64,000 nt of DNA, taken from assembly GCA_016704325.1 (NCBI GenBank), contig JADJAG010000008.1, positions 868,001 to 932,000 of the forward strand, read 5' to 3'. This document shows, piece by piece, positions 63,378-64,000 of the stretch. Source of the DNA: Chitinophagaceae bacterium. GTDB taxonomy: Bacteria; Bacteroidota; Bacteroidia; Chitinophagales; UBA10324. The notes beneath the pieces are model-generated. The model saw only the letters and a program-made list of their open reading frames with translations. It did no database searches and was not told the DNA's origin. Every line of letters starts with the position of its first letter. Position 1 is the first letter of the stretch. Position numbers and translations under genes: made by a program.

Positions 63378-64000
<623 letters not shown>

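Overview
This window is a piece of a chromosome from an uncultured member of the Bacteroidota, probably of the Chitinophagia/Saprospiria side. The clues are Type IX secretion (T9SS) C-terminal sorting domains on several large secreted proteins, a type III glutamine synthetase, Bacteroidota-only families (DUF3098 next to ftsX, DUF4296, an Omp28-like lipoprotein), lipoprotein signals throughout, and promoters of the TTG / TAnnTTTG type. No tRNA or rRNA gene was recognised. The last ~620 bases (from about 63378) are G/C homopolymer runs that do not look like real DNA and should be ignored.

Layout. 1-17.9 kb holds housekeeping and envelope genes: the end of glnN, a beta-propeller protein, acetyl-CoA synthetase (acs), lipoproteins, enolase, purM, a TlpA-like thioredoxin lipoprotein, a T9SS protein with a duplicated domain, an outer-membrane protein, alaS and an M23 peptidase. 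17.9-19.6 kb is a repeat-rich gap that hides a 28-residue Lys/Ala protein gene with its own promoter, palindrome and terminator. 19.6-25.1 kb is a tyrosine / leucine / ketone-body region: hppD, scoB, scoA, HMG-CoA lyase, plus yggS. Acetoacetate from HppD and HMG-CoA lyase pathways would be activated by ScoAB, while Acs at 1.6 kb activates acetate. 25.3-31.4 kb has a frameshifted acetyltransferase, leuS, a 1.15-kb insertion with terminal inverted repeats and an 8-bp target duplication filled with six ~190-bp repeats, then ftsX and DUF3098. 31.5-35.7 kb is a T9SS adhesin operon. 36.1-45.9 kb is a nine-gene surface polysaccharide cluster on the + strand, bracketed by two different initiating sugar-phosphate transferases. 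46.2-50.1 kb holds a DUF3052-type gene, a DUF2807 lipoprotein, a two-component system and a broken AHSA1 gene. 50.1-55.6 kb has an ~85-bp repeat array and a huge T9SS adhesin whose sorting domain lies in another frame. 56.3-63.1 kb is a secreted starch-degradation region (small T9SS protein, two GH13 amylases, one broken). At 63.2-63.3 kb is the 3' end of a group II intron, where the reliable sequence stops.

The most unusual content is non-coding: four classes of long or short tandem repeat in gaps between genes, one of them inside a MITE-like element sitting in the divergent leuS/ftsX promoter region, and a hidden micro-protein gene with a palindrome across its promoter. Four genes carry small lesions (acetyltransferase, AHSA1, adhesin, amylase); some may be sequencing errors at homopolymers, but the amylase has both a frameshift and a nonsense codon.
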